IMG/VR virus record: IMGVR_UViG_3300042691_006459
Location: 1-30,498 of that record
Length of the DNA stretch: 30,498 bases
Origin: a virus
Reading direction: 5' to 3' (one strand)
Shown here: positions 8,090 to 14,924 of the stretch, one piece after another
Position numbering within the stretch: position 1 is the stretch's first letter
Layout: each line of letters begins with the position of its first letter
Translations under genes and position numbers: made by a program
Notes under the pieces: generated by a model
Seen by the model: only the letters and a program-made list of their open reading frames with translations
Told to the model about the DNA's origin: nothing
The model's database searches: none

Positions 8090-8677
8090 ATGGCCCAGAT
8101 TCAAAAAGGCACAACCTATGGGACGACCTCGCCGTCGAATCTCGTAACCTCAACGAACCTCAACAACCACGTTGATGATGCCGTTTTGCTTCCCGGTGCC
8201 ATTACGGATCAGACGGCCAAGACGGCCCTAGCCTCGGCTGACACCATCCTTGTCCACAGCTCGGCTGATGTAGCCCTGCGTAAGACTACGGCTGCTCAGT
8301 TGTTTGCCAGCCCGCTTGCTATTGGCTCCACTACGGCCAATTCCGGCAAGTTTACGAGCCTTGAGGCCACGGGACAGTATAAGAGTGCGGTGACGGCTGT
8401 TTCGGCCCTAGATGTCGATTGTTCGCTGGGCAACTACTTCACCAAGACGATTAACGCGAACAGCACGTTTACGTTCAGCAACGTCCCCAGCGGTGCTTAT
8501 GCTTTTGCCCTAGAGGTGGAGAATACCTCTGGCACTATCACTTGGCCTACCGAAGTGAAGTGGCCGAATGACACCGCCCCCAGCCTGTCCACGGGCAAGA
8601 CCCACCTATTTGTGTTTGTAACCGACGACAGCGGCAGTCGCTGGCGCGGAATCGCATCCGTCAACTACGTCACCTAG
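8090..8677 (+). CDS. Short tail fibre/tip protein sharing its C-terminal domain with the long fibre
   Basis: A 195-residue protein. The N-terminal ~75 residues (KGTTYGTTSPSNLVTSTNLN, then ASADTILVHSSADVALRKTT) look like a fibre attachment segment. From residue about 80, TTANSGKFTSLEATG joins ALDVDC, NYFTKTIN, STFTFSNVP, WPTEVKWPNDTAP, KTHLFVFVTDD and RWRG. The same order, with roughly two-thirds identity by eye, ends the 594-residue fibre at 2705. The shaft of the longer protein is missing. It may be a second fibre tip or a competing variant of the receptor-binding end. There is no SD at the start. Confidence 0.75.
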   Translation: MAQIQKGTTYGTTSPSNLVTSTNLNNHVDDAVLLPGAITDQTAKTALASADTILVHSSADVALRKTTAAQLFASPLAIGSTTANSGKFTSLEATGQYKSAVTAVSALDVDCSLGNYFTKTINANSTFTFSNVPSGAYAFALEVENTSGTITWPTEVKWPNDTAPSLSTGKTHLFVFVTDDSGSRWRGIASVNYVT

Positions 8678-8679
8678 CC

Positions 8680-9102
8680 ATGAGCCTGTGGTCGGAGCTT
8701 CTGTTTAACGCAGGCACCGGGGGTCTCTTTGGGCTATTCGGTAGTGTTGCTACGTCTGTCATCCGCATCTGGGAGAAAAAGCAGGATAACAAGTTTGCGC
8801 TAGAGATGCTCGACAAGCAAGCCGCTAGTGCTGAGGCACTTGCAGCATGGAACGCATTTGCGGCGTCGCAGTCCGCATCTGCCGCTGACATGACAGAGAA
8901 GGTGGCCCCGTGGGCGGCAAACATCCGCGCCGTCACCCGCCCCTTCCTCACCATCGGCCTAGTGCTTGGCTCCTTCATCAGCTTCTTCCTGATCGAGGAC
9001 CAATACCTGAAGGTCGAAGCCATCCAGAGCTTTATGATGCTGGCTGGTACGTCAGTTGCGTGGTGGTTCGGTAGCCGTATGACTAGCCTCATCCGCAAAT
9101 GA
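8680..9102 (+). CDS. Holin-like membrane protein (GTA-type 3TM holin-like)
   Basis: A 140-residue protein with an N-terminal glycine-rich hydrophobic segment (residues about 8-28, GLFGLFGSVATSVIRI), an amphipathic Ala-rich middle, and two hydrophobic stretches at about 87-105 (FLTIGLVLGSFISFFLI) and 114-132 (FMMLAGTSVAWWFGSRM). An Arg-x-x-x-Arg-Pro motif (RAVTRPFL) precedes the second segment. This pattern suits the three-helix holin family found in gene-transfer agents and many phages. It would permeabilise the inner membrane for lysis. The next gene is another small membrane protein, so the two may form a holin/antiholin pair. The endolysin is on the other strand at 27.4 kb. Confidence 0.65.
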   Translation: MSLWSELLFNAGTGGLFGLFGSVATSVIRIWEKKQDNKFALEMLDKQAASAEALAAWNAFAASQSASAADMTEKVAPWAANIRAVTRPFLTIGLVLGSFISFFLIEDQYLKVEAIQSFMMLAGTSVAWWFGSRMTSLIRK

Positions 9103-9266
9103 TCTTCGACAACGACATCACTAAGGTTATGGCCGTAACCGTGGGAGGCTCCTTGGGAACAATCACCCTTACTCAAGTGAATGAAATTGCGGCCTTCATC
9201 CTCGTTCTGGTGTCGATTGCGTACACTGTCGTAAAGCTGATTAAGCTCCTAAAGCGCGATGAATAA
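9099..9266 (+). CDS. Small single-span membrane protein, possible second holin/antiholin
   Basis: A 55-residue frame, ATG at 9099 overlapping the upstream stop (ATGA) and TAA at 9264-9266. It reads MIFDNDITKVMAVTVGGSLG, then one hydrophobic segment (EIAAFILVLVSIAYTVVKLI, residues about 29-48) and a basic end (KLLKRDE). The size, single membrane span and basic tail, with position directly after a holin-like gene, suggest a class of small holin or a holin regulator. Its 3' end overlaps the start of the next gene by 8 bases. Confidence 0.7.
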   Translation: MIFDNDITKVMAVTVGGSLGTITLTQVNEIAAFILVLVSIAYTVVKLIKLLKRDE

Positions 9267-9501
9267 GAAGGCCATGAAGTGCAATGTCCCGCGCCGCGAG
9301 GTGCAGGGCGGCAAGAAGTTTGTCGTCAAAGCCTGCCAGAATGGACAGGAGCGCATTGTCCGCTTTGGGGATGCGAACATGACGATTAAGAAGAACCAGC
9401 CTGCCCGCAAGAAGAGCTACTGCGCCCGCTCTGGCGGCATCAAGGGCAAGAGCAACAAACTTTCCGCTAACTATTGGAGTCGGCGGGCTTGGGACTGTTA
9501 A
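9259..9501 (+). CDS. Conserved small basic phage protein
   Basis: An 80-residue, very basic protein starting MNKKAMKCNVPRREVQGGKK. The recognisable pattern is CN.PRR then GGKKFVVKAC, G.ERI(V)RFGD.NM.IKK..PARKKSY.ARSG and a C-terminal YWS...W. This series is familiar from small conserved proteins of podovirus-like aquatic phages, whose function is unknown. Three cysteines (8, about 31 and about 54) plus a terminal Cys could hold a metal. It overlaps the membrane protein gene by 8 bases and precedes four more tiny genes, so it belongs to a translationally linked cluster. Nucleic-acid binding is possible from the charge but not shown. Confidence 0.75.
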   Translation: MNKKAMKCNVPRREVQGGKKFVVKACQNGQERIVRFGDANMTIKKNQPARKKSYCARSGGIKGKSNKLSANYWSRRAWDC

Positions 9502-9503
9502 CC

Positions 9504-9680
9504 ATGAAAGAAGAACGCAACAACCGCTCAATGAAGCAAGAGCGTATGCTCTACCGCCGCATGAAGGAGGCTGAGGAAGCCATCGAGGATGCGGAGGAAA
9601 TGATGGAAACCGAGGAGAACTACAAAATGAACTGTGGCAAACGCAAGTGTGAGATGGGCAAGCGCAAGCCCTGCAAGTGA
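9504..9680 (+). CDS. Small highly charged coiled-coil protein with Cys/Lys tail
   Basis: A 58-residue protein from ATG 9504, which lies two bases after the upstream stop; an in-frame upstream start at 9474 would lie inside the preceding gene and is less likely. Residues 1-40 are an E/R/M-rich helix (KQERMLYRRMKEAEEAIEDA), probably coiled coil. The last ~18 residues switch to NCGKRKCEMGKRKPCK, a basic stretch with three cysteines. The stop overlaps a GTG start (GTGA) of the next gene. The function is unknown. Confidence 0.65.
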   Translation: MKEERNNRSMKQERMLYRRMKEAEEAIEDAEEMMETEENYKMNCGKRKCEMGKRKPCK

Positions 9681-9862
9681 AACGTCGCTCGACAGTAAAC
9701 TCTGCTGGGGTGTACACCCAGCCCACCATGCGTAAGCGGCTCTTTGAGTCGATTAAGGCTGGTGGCAAGGGAGGCCGTCCGGGCCAATGGTCCGCGAGGA
9801 AGGCACAAATGCTCGCTAAGAAGTACAAGGCTAAGGGCGGCGGCTACAAGACCTCCAAGTGA
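9677..9862 (+). CDS. Small conserved basic phage protein
   Basis: A 61-residue protein starting at GTG 9677, overlapping the upstream TGA. The sequence STVNSAGVYTQPTMRKRLF then IKAGGKGG(R)PGQWSARKAQMLAKKYKAKGGGYK is a strongly patterned Gly/Lys/Arg-rich motif that I recall as a recurrent small protein of aquatic phages. The GGKGG-x-PGQWSARKAQ core looks like a nucleic-acid or anion binding loop. It has no enzyme motif. It ends in a second GTGA overlap with the next gene. The function is unknown. Confidence 0.75.
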   Translation: MKRRSTVNSAGVYTQPTMRKRLFESIKAGGKGGRPGQWSARKAQMLAKKYKAKGGGYKTSK

Positions 9863-10092
9863 AACCCCAGCAACGCAGCCTAGCCGATTGGACCCGCCAG
9901 AAGTGGCGCACGTCCTCTGGCAAGCCCAGCCTCAAGACGGGAGAACGCTATCTCCCTGATGCCGCTTGGAAGAGCCTGAGTCCCGCCGAGAAGGCCGCGA
10001 CCAACAGGGCTAAGCGCAAGGGCATGAAGGCCGGGAAACAGTTTGTTAGACAGCCCAAGAATATTGCTAAGAAAACCGCTAGATACCGCTAA
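9859..10092 (+). CDS. Small basic phage protein, DUF5872-like
   Basis: A 77-residue protein from GTG 9859 (GTGA overlap). It reads LADWTRQKWRTSSGKPSL, then GERYLPDAAWKSLSPAEKAATNRAKRKG, GKQFVRQP and KNIAKKTARYR. The order (WT.QKWRT.SGKPS, ERYLP, LS..E.AAT.RAKRKG, GKQF..QPK.IAKKTA.YR) matches what I recall of the DUF5872-type phage family; the family name is from memory. Very basic; a DNA- or RNA-bound role is plausible but unproven. Two bases separate it from the next gene. Confidence 0.75.
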   Translation: MKPQQRSLADWTRQKWRTSSGKPSLKTGERYLPDAAWKSLSPAEKAATNRAKRKGMKAGKQFVRQPKNIAKKTARYR

Positions 10093-10094
10093 CC

Positions 10095-10238
10095 ATGCCA
10101 CTCACCAAGAAGGGTAAGAAGATCAAGAAAGCCATGATGGAGGAGTACGGGAAGAAGCGCGGCGAACAAGTGTTCTACGCTTCCCGCAACAAAGGCACCA
10201 TCAAGGGCGTTGACTTCAAGCGTCGCAAGATGTCGTAA
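10095..10238 (+). CDS. Very small basic conserved phage protein
   Basis: A 47-residue frame from ATG 10095 to TAA 10236-10238. It reads MPLTKKGKKIKKAMMEEYG, then KKRGEQVFYASRNKGTIKGV and ends DFKRRKMS. The pattern KKG.KI..AM...YG.K.GE.VFYAS.NKGTIKGV is a well-known tiny conserved phage protein of unknown function. It closes a row of five tiny proteins and is followed by a 41-base gap before the large tail gene. Confidence 0.75.
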   Translation: MPLTKKGKKIKKAMMEEYGKKRGEQVFYASRNKGTIKGVDFKRRKMS

Positions 10239-10272
10239 CTGACATCTGGGTAGCGGATAGATAGGGTAAACT
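10239..10272 (+). promoter_or_regulatory. Weak candidate promoter before the tail protein gene
   Basis: CTGACA (10239-10244) is one mismatch from the -35 consensus and TAGGGT lies 17 bases on, while TAAACT (10267-10272) is a better -10 but without a spaced -35 and ends seven bases before the ATG at 10280. GATAG/CTATC (10260-10264, 10271-10275) could fold into a small hairpin. The signal is weak. Confidence 0.25.
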
Positions 10273-10279
10273 ATCATCC

Positions 10280-12466
10280 ATGCCACGTTATAGCAGCTAC
10301 TCAGGTAGGGACACTCCGGTTGCTGAAGAGGCCGATGTTGGCTTCTCACGCTTCAACAACCGCTTGCGCCCGGATCAACTTCAGCCGGGTGAGCTTGCTA
10401 TGTCCATCAATGGACGGATGAACGTAGACGGGACGTGGCAGGTACGCCCCGGCGTTGATACGTTTGGCCCCAAGATTGGGTCTATTGATGAGTCGCTAAG
10501 CCTGCCGTTCAATGTATGGCCGCAGGTCGTGATTAGCTCGGCCACCCGATCTGGCACGACTGTCACCATCACTACGTCTACCAACCACGGCTTCTCGTCG
10601 TCCTACGTTGTGGCGATTGTGGATGTGGGAACGGGAACAGTGAACCCCAACGGCAACAAGACCATCACCGTTACGGGACTCAATACATTCACCTACACGA
10701 TTGCTGGAGCTACAGGCAGCGAGACCTACTCGGTTACTGGCTCCTCTAAGGCTGGTGGCGCGATTGTTGGTACGGCCAACATCAATGGAGCCTTCGGTTC
10801 CTGCTTGTTCTCCAACCCTGCGTCCAGCAACGCGGAGTACATCATCCTCGCCCTGTATGGCAATGCGGTTGCAATCAATATGCAAACGCAGGCATCCACC
10901 ACGATTAACTACCCCACGGGCATCAACATTGCCTCGGAGGTGAGTATGTTGCAGGCGTTCAACAAGGTGTTCATCTTCCGCGACGGGCAAACCGCGCTGG
11001 AGTGGAACGGTAGTTTCAGCGGTACCCCGGCCTTCACGAAGGTGGCTAATGGAGACTACGCTACAAGCACCTACTTGGATGCATCCAATAACACGAGTAT
11101 TACGGATGGCATCGTTACGGTTACGGCTACGTCCCACGGCCTGCTAGTTGGAGACCGCATCTTTGTTGTCGATAACGGCACAACCACCCTTACGGAGAAC
11201 GGAACTGGCTATGTCGTAGCTACGGTGCCGGGAACGGGCAGTTTTACATTCTTTGCAGAGGTTCCCGACTCAGCCGCCACTACGGTGGTGTACGCCAAGA
11301 AACAGCCCTCCCAGCTTGGCTTCACGCATATGCCCGCGCCCCCGTGGGGCGTCTATCACCAGCGGCGCATCATCGTCCCCTACTACTACACGACTACGGG
11401 TAGCAGCGGCAGCGAAACGGTTACGAGCCGCAACGTCCGCGACGAGATTCTCCTGTCGGATGTCTTTGACTCGGATACCTACGACCGCATCCAGAACCAG
11501 CTCAAGGTAACGGCGGGCATCGCTGACTACCTTCAGTATGTTCACCCATTTACTGAAGATAATGCTGTCATCTTTAATCGCAACTCCATCCACCTGATGA
11601 TGGGGCTTAGCGGGTCGATTGCGGACATTGCTCTCAAGGAAATCACCCGTGAGGCTGGGTTGGTGGCGCGGAAGTCTGTTGTTACGATTGGCGACCGCAT
11701 CTTCTTCCTGTCCGACAACGGCGTCTACTCCACCTCGTTCCAAGATCTGTACAATCTGCGTGGCGCGGGGCTACCCCTATCCGATCCAATCAATCCTCTT
11801 ATCAAGCGGATTAACCCTGAGTATGCCCAGAACGCCGTGGCGGTGTACCACGACAACCGTTATTGGATTGCTGTGCCGATTGACGGCAGCACCCGCAACA
11901 ACGCCATCCTGATCTACAACCTGCTTAATCAGGGCTGGGAGAGCCTCGACCTCATCGACAATACGGGGTGGGACATCAGCAACCTCATCGTGTCTGGGGC
12001 TGGTGGCATTAACAAGCTATACGCCGTCAACCGTTTCGGTGGCATCCATGTTATCGACGAACGCCCTGACGCCTTTGACTACATCTACACGGCACCCGGC
12101 CTAGATGCCCAGCCATTCCCGATTGAGTCGGAAGTGACTACCCGCCAGTACATCTTTGGTGATGTTGGGCGCAAGAGCTTTAATGCCTACGAGTTGCACG
12201 TTGAAAGCTCAGAATATGAACTGAGCGACGGCGACCTGACGATGATTACGGAGAATATCGACAAGGAAGTGGAGATGTACTCCCTAGCCGAAAGCCTTGG
12301 CTTTGACCTTCCCGTGGGCGAGGACAGCTCTATTCGTGGCCGCATTGGCAATGTGCGCGGCTATGGGATTCAGGCTAAGTTCACCCCCACCAAGGGCCGA
12401 CCCAAGCTGCGAATGGTGAAGATTGAGGCTTCCCAAGCGTTCCGCTCTGTGACAGAAGCTAGCTAA
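10280..12466 (+). CDS. Large tail nozzle/stabilisation-like structural protein
   Basis: A 728-residue protein. The start MPRYSSYSGRDTPV leads to an Asn/Gly-rich region with VRPGVDTFG (56-63). Residues about 86-155 hold a beta module (TRSGTTVTITTS ... GTVNPNGNKTITV) like that in the connector at 1208, and about 275-340 hold a second, diverged copy (DGIVTVTATSHGLLVGDRIFV). The rest reads as propeller-like blades, e.g. NAVIFNRNSIHLMMG, GLVARKSVVTIGDRIFFLSDNGVYS, NRYWIAVPIDG and NNAILIYNLLNQGWESLD, a layout typical of T7 gp12-like nozzle or tail-stabilisation proteins. It likely forms the short tail tube tip. The stop overlaps the next ATG (TAATG). Confidence 0.65.
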   Translation: MPRYSSYSGRDTPVAEEADVGFSRFNNRLRPDQLQPGELAMSINGRMNVDGTWQVRPGVDTFGPKIGSIDESLSLPFNVWPQVVISSATRSGTTVTITTSTNHGFSSSYVVAIVDVGTGTVNPNGNKTITVTGLNTFTYTIAGATGSETYSVTGSSKAGGAIVGTANINGAFGSCLFSNPASSNAEYIILALYGNAVAINMQTQASTTINYPTGINIASEVSMLQAFNKVFIFRDGQTALEWNGSFSGTPAFTKVANGDYATSTYLDASNNTSITDGIVTVTATSHGLLVGDRIFVVDNGTTTLTENGTGYVVATVPGTGSFTFFAEVPDSAATTVVYAKKQPSQLGFTHMPAPPWGVYHQRRIIVPYYYTTTGSSGSETVTSRNVRDEILLSDVFDSDTYDRIQNQLKVTAGIADYLQYVHPFTEDNAVIFNRNSIHLMMGLSGSIADIALKEITREAGLVARKSVVTIGDRIFFLSDNGVYSTSFQDLYNLRGAGLPLSDPINPLIKRINPEYAQNAVAVYHDNRYWIAVPIDGSTRNNAILIYNLLNQGWESLDLIDNTGWDISNLIVSGAGGINKLYAVNRFGGIHVIDERPDAFDYIYTAPGLDAQPFPIESEVTTRQYIFGDVGRKSFNAYELHVESSEYELSDGDLTMITENIDKEVEMYSLAESLGFDLPVGEDSSIRGRIGNVRGYGIQAKFTPTKGRPKLRMVKIEASQAFRSVTEAS

Positions 12467-12813
12467 TGAAGCCAGTTTATGAAGCCAAGAAATTGGCTTT
12501 GGAGTTGGGCGTCTCCTTCGAGCAGGAGCTTGTAACCCATCTGTCCCACGGAGTAGTAATTAGCCTTCCGGATAGATTTATCATGGCTAGGCCAATCCAG
12601 CTTAGCTTTGGAGAGGATGTATTAGACCCCCCGCAGCCAGACTGTTGGCTAATGACCTGTGCTGTCGGAAAGAACTGTTTGCTATGGTTTAATGAGCAGT
12701 TGCCCATGAAGTTGCCATACATGGCATGGCGCAGACATAACGATAAAAGCAATCGATTTAGGTGTTACAATGTCCGGAGTCTTGAGAGACTTGCGCGAAT
12801 GAAATGTATTTAA
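12466..12813 (+). CDS. Hypothetical protein in tail region
   Basis: A 115-residue protein starting in a TAATG overlap with the large tail gene. It has an aromatic/Cys-rich middle (QPDCWLMTCAVGKNCLLWF) and a basic C-terminus (RRHNDKSNRFRCYNVRSLER). No membrane segment or known motif was recognised. The sequence reads more like a compact soluble acyltransferase- or chaperone-sized protein than a virion shaft, but no function can be given. The overlap with the tail gene suggests matched expression. Confidence 0.6.
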   Translation: MKPVYEAKKLALELGVSFEQELVTHLSHGVVISLPDRFIMARPIQLSFGEDVLDPPQPDCWLMTCAVGKNCLLWFNEQLPMKLPYMAWRRHNDKSNRFRCYNVRSLERLARMKCI

Positions 12814-12817
12814 TCTT

Positions 12818-14923
12818 ATGAGTTTTAAGGTTTCCTCCCCGCCCCCGCCCCCTGCCCCGGTTGATCCGGGTAAAGCTAGTTTGGATTACATCAATGCGAT
12901 GGCGGACCCCGCCTTGCAGGAGCGACTGCTTGGTGCGGAACAGCAGTTCCGTCCGCAGTATACGCAGCTTAATCTCCAAGAGCAGGAGCAGTACCTTCGC
13001 GGTGTTGGCGGGCAGGCTGGTGCTATTGACATTCTCAAGCAGATTACGCCGGATCTAGTGGCGGCTCAGGAAACTGCGGATCGCCTTCAGCGTGATGCAG
13101 ATATTCGCGCCCTTCAGAGTCAGAGCGGTGGCTATCTCTCTGCTTTGATGAAGGCTAACCCCCAGATGTTCGCCCAGCTTGAGGCTGCGCGGGCTATGGG
13201 TGGCAAAACTGACCTCTATGGTGGCCTTGAGCGTGCTATCACCGGAGCGCAAACCTTTGGTGATGTAACAATTACCCCAACGCAGGCTGCGCTAATTGGG
13301 ACTGCTCCTCAGATGACGGCGCAGGGCTATCAGGCTGCTCAAGGACAAGCTGCTCTTCTCGGTGCTGCTCCTACGGCTCAAGCTGCCCTATTGGGTGCCG
13401 CACCCACGATTGCTGCACAGGGTTATTCTGCTGAAGGCTATGACGCTGCCCGTGCAGCCCGTGTGGCCGACATTGCTTCCCGTGATGTAACACAAGGTGC
13501 GCTTGGTCAGCAGCTCTACGGTCAGGCCATGCAGGCTGCGCCTACTGCGGCTTCCGAGACGTTCCGCCGCCGTGCAGCGGAGATGGCTGTGTCTACGGGT
13601 CAGATTAGCCCCGAAGAACTTCGCAATGCCCAGCAAGCTACCCGTGAGGCATTTGCTGCTCGTGGCCTAGAGATGAGCAATCAGGCCATTGCTGGTGAAG
13701 CTATGGCGCGTGCTGAGGCCGTTCGTCAGCGTCAGGCTCAGGACATCCAGCAGGCTGCTGCGCTCAATCAGGCTTATCTTGCCGACCTTAACGCCAGCCG
13801 TGGATTTGCTACGGGTGTTTACGGTCAGGACTTGGGTATGCAGCAGGCCAATCAGGCGGCTGCGCTTCAAGCTGCCCAAGCCAATCAAGCTGCTGGTCTT
13901 CAGCTTTCTTTGGCTGACCAACAGGCTCTTAATCAGGCTGCTCAGTTTGGTGCTGGCGCACGCAATCAAGCGGCTCAGTTTGGTGCTGCTGCGCAGAACG
14001 CAGCCGCACAGGCTAACGCGGACATGATGGCTCGTTTTGCTATGGCTAACCAAGCTGCGCAGAATCAGTTTGGTCTATCCAACGTGGAGCGTGAAGCGCA
14101 GTTTGCTTTGCAGAATCAAGCTGCTCAGCGTGAGATGGCTGCTGCTAATCTTGCCGCGCAAAACCAAGCCCTTCAGTTTGGTGCGCAGGCTGGCAATGTT
14201 GCTGGTCAGGCCAACCTCGATGCGGCAATGCGTGCTGCTCTAGCCAATCAGGCTACGCAGACTCAGGTTGGTCTTAGCAATCAAGAGATGATGGCTAACC
14301 TTGGCCTTCAGAACCGCGCTGCCCAAATCTCTCAGCAGCAGCAGAACATTGCTAACCTTGGTCTCCTTGGTCAGGCCCGTCAGGGTGAAACGGCCGCCAA
14401 CCGCGCCTTCCAGAGCCAGCTTGTCGGAATGTACGGTGCGGCGTTTGACCCTATGGCTACGGTGCTTGGTCGCACTTCTGGTGCGCTTGGCGTTGGTCAG
14501 CAGCAGCAGGGTATGGCTGCGGGCATGATGCAGAGTATGGGTGGTCAGGTGTTTGATCCCAATGCCGGTGTTAATCTTGCCCTTCAGAATGCTGCTAACC
14601 TTGGCAACTATCAGGCGGCTACCTATGGTGCGCGTGCTGGTGCTCAGGGAGCCATGATGGGTGGATTGATGCAGGGTCTTGGTTCTATTGGCGGTGCCGC
14701 AATTGGAAAGTATTGCTGGGTAGCCCGCGAAGTGTATGGCGAGGAGAATCCCCGCTGGATTCAGTTCCGTGAGTGGCTGATGGTGAAGGCTCCGTCGTGG
14801 TTCCGTAAGCTGTACATCAAGTATGGAGAGGGCTTTGCCGCTTGGATCAAGAACAAGCCGCGCATCAAGAATCTAATCCGCAAGTGGATGGACGCTCGCA
14901 TCAACAACTATCTCTTTTCCTAA
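12818..14923 (+). CDS. Internal virion/ejection-like protein with Ala/Gln repeats and CFI-box-like C-terminus
   Basis: A 701-residue protein. A Pro-rich start (PPPPPAPVDP) is followed by helical segments. Residues about 140-210 repeat AALLGAAPT and AAQGYQA units, and about 330-510 are long Ala/Gln/Asn helices built on NQAAQFGA, ANQAA and LANQATQ units, as in phage internal core or tape-like proteins. Residues 633-692 are different: CWVAREVYG, then RW..FREWL, APSWFRKLYIKYGE, FAAWI and a basic helix ending in KWMD. That order resembles the CFI-box C-terminal domain (CFIATAAYG ... FRD ... YY.YSP). The ejection role is inferred from composition and from two similar big genes downstream. Confidence 0.65.
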   Translation: MSFKVSSPPPPPAPVDPGKASLDYINAMADPALQERLLGAEQQFRPQYTQLNLQEQEQYLRGVGGQAGAIDILKQITPDLVAAQETADRLQRDADIRALQSQSGGYLSALMKANPQMFAQLEAARAMGGKTDLYGGLERAITGAQTFGDVTITPTQAALIGTAPQMTAQGYQAAQGQAALLGAAPTAQAALLGAAPTIAAQGYSAEGYDAARAARVADIASRDVTQGALGQQLYGQAMQAAPTAASETFRRRAAEMAVSTGQISPEELRNAQQATREAFAARGLEMSNQAIAGEAMARAEAVRQRQAQDIQQAAALNQAYLADLNASRGFATGVYGQDLGMQQANQAAALQAAQANQAAGLQLSLADQQALNQAAQFGAGARNQAAQFGAAAQNAAAQANADMMARFAMANQAAQNQFGLSNVEREAQFALQNQAAQREMAAANLAAQNQALQFGAQAGNVAGQANLDAAMRAALANQATQTQVGLSNQEMMANLGLQNRAAQISQQQQNIANLGLLGQARQGETAANRAFQSQLVGMYGAAFDPMATVLGRTSGALGVGQQQQGMAAGMMQSMGGQVFDPNAGVNLALQNAANLGNYQAATYGARAGAQGAMMGGLMQGLGSIGGAAIGKYCWVAREVYGEENPRWIQFREWLMVKAPSWFRKLYIKYGEGFAAWIKNKPRIKNLIRKWMDARINNYLFS

Positions 14924-14924
14924 C

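Noticed and set aside
2705-8677. Shared fibre tips as template and variable repeats of a diversity-generating retroelement
   Set aside because: No reverse transcriptase in view, the similarity is long and protein-wide, and differences are not concentrated at adenines as far as I can see.
10496-11137. Minus-strand frame of about 213 codons opposite the nozzle-like gene
   Set aside because: Arg/Gly/Ser-rich without motif, fully antisense to a large confident gene.
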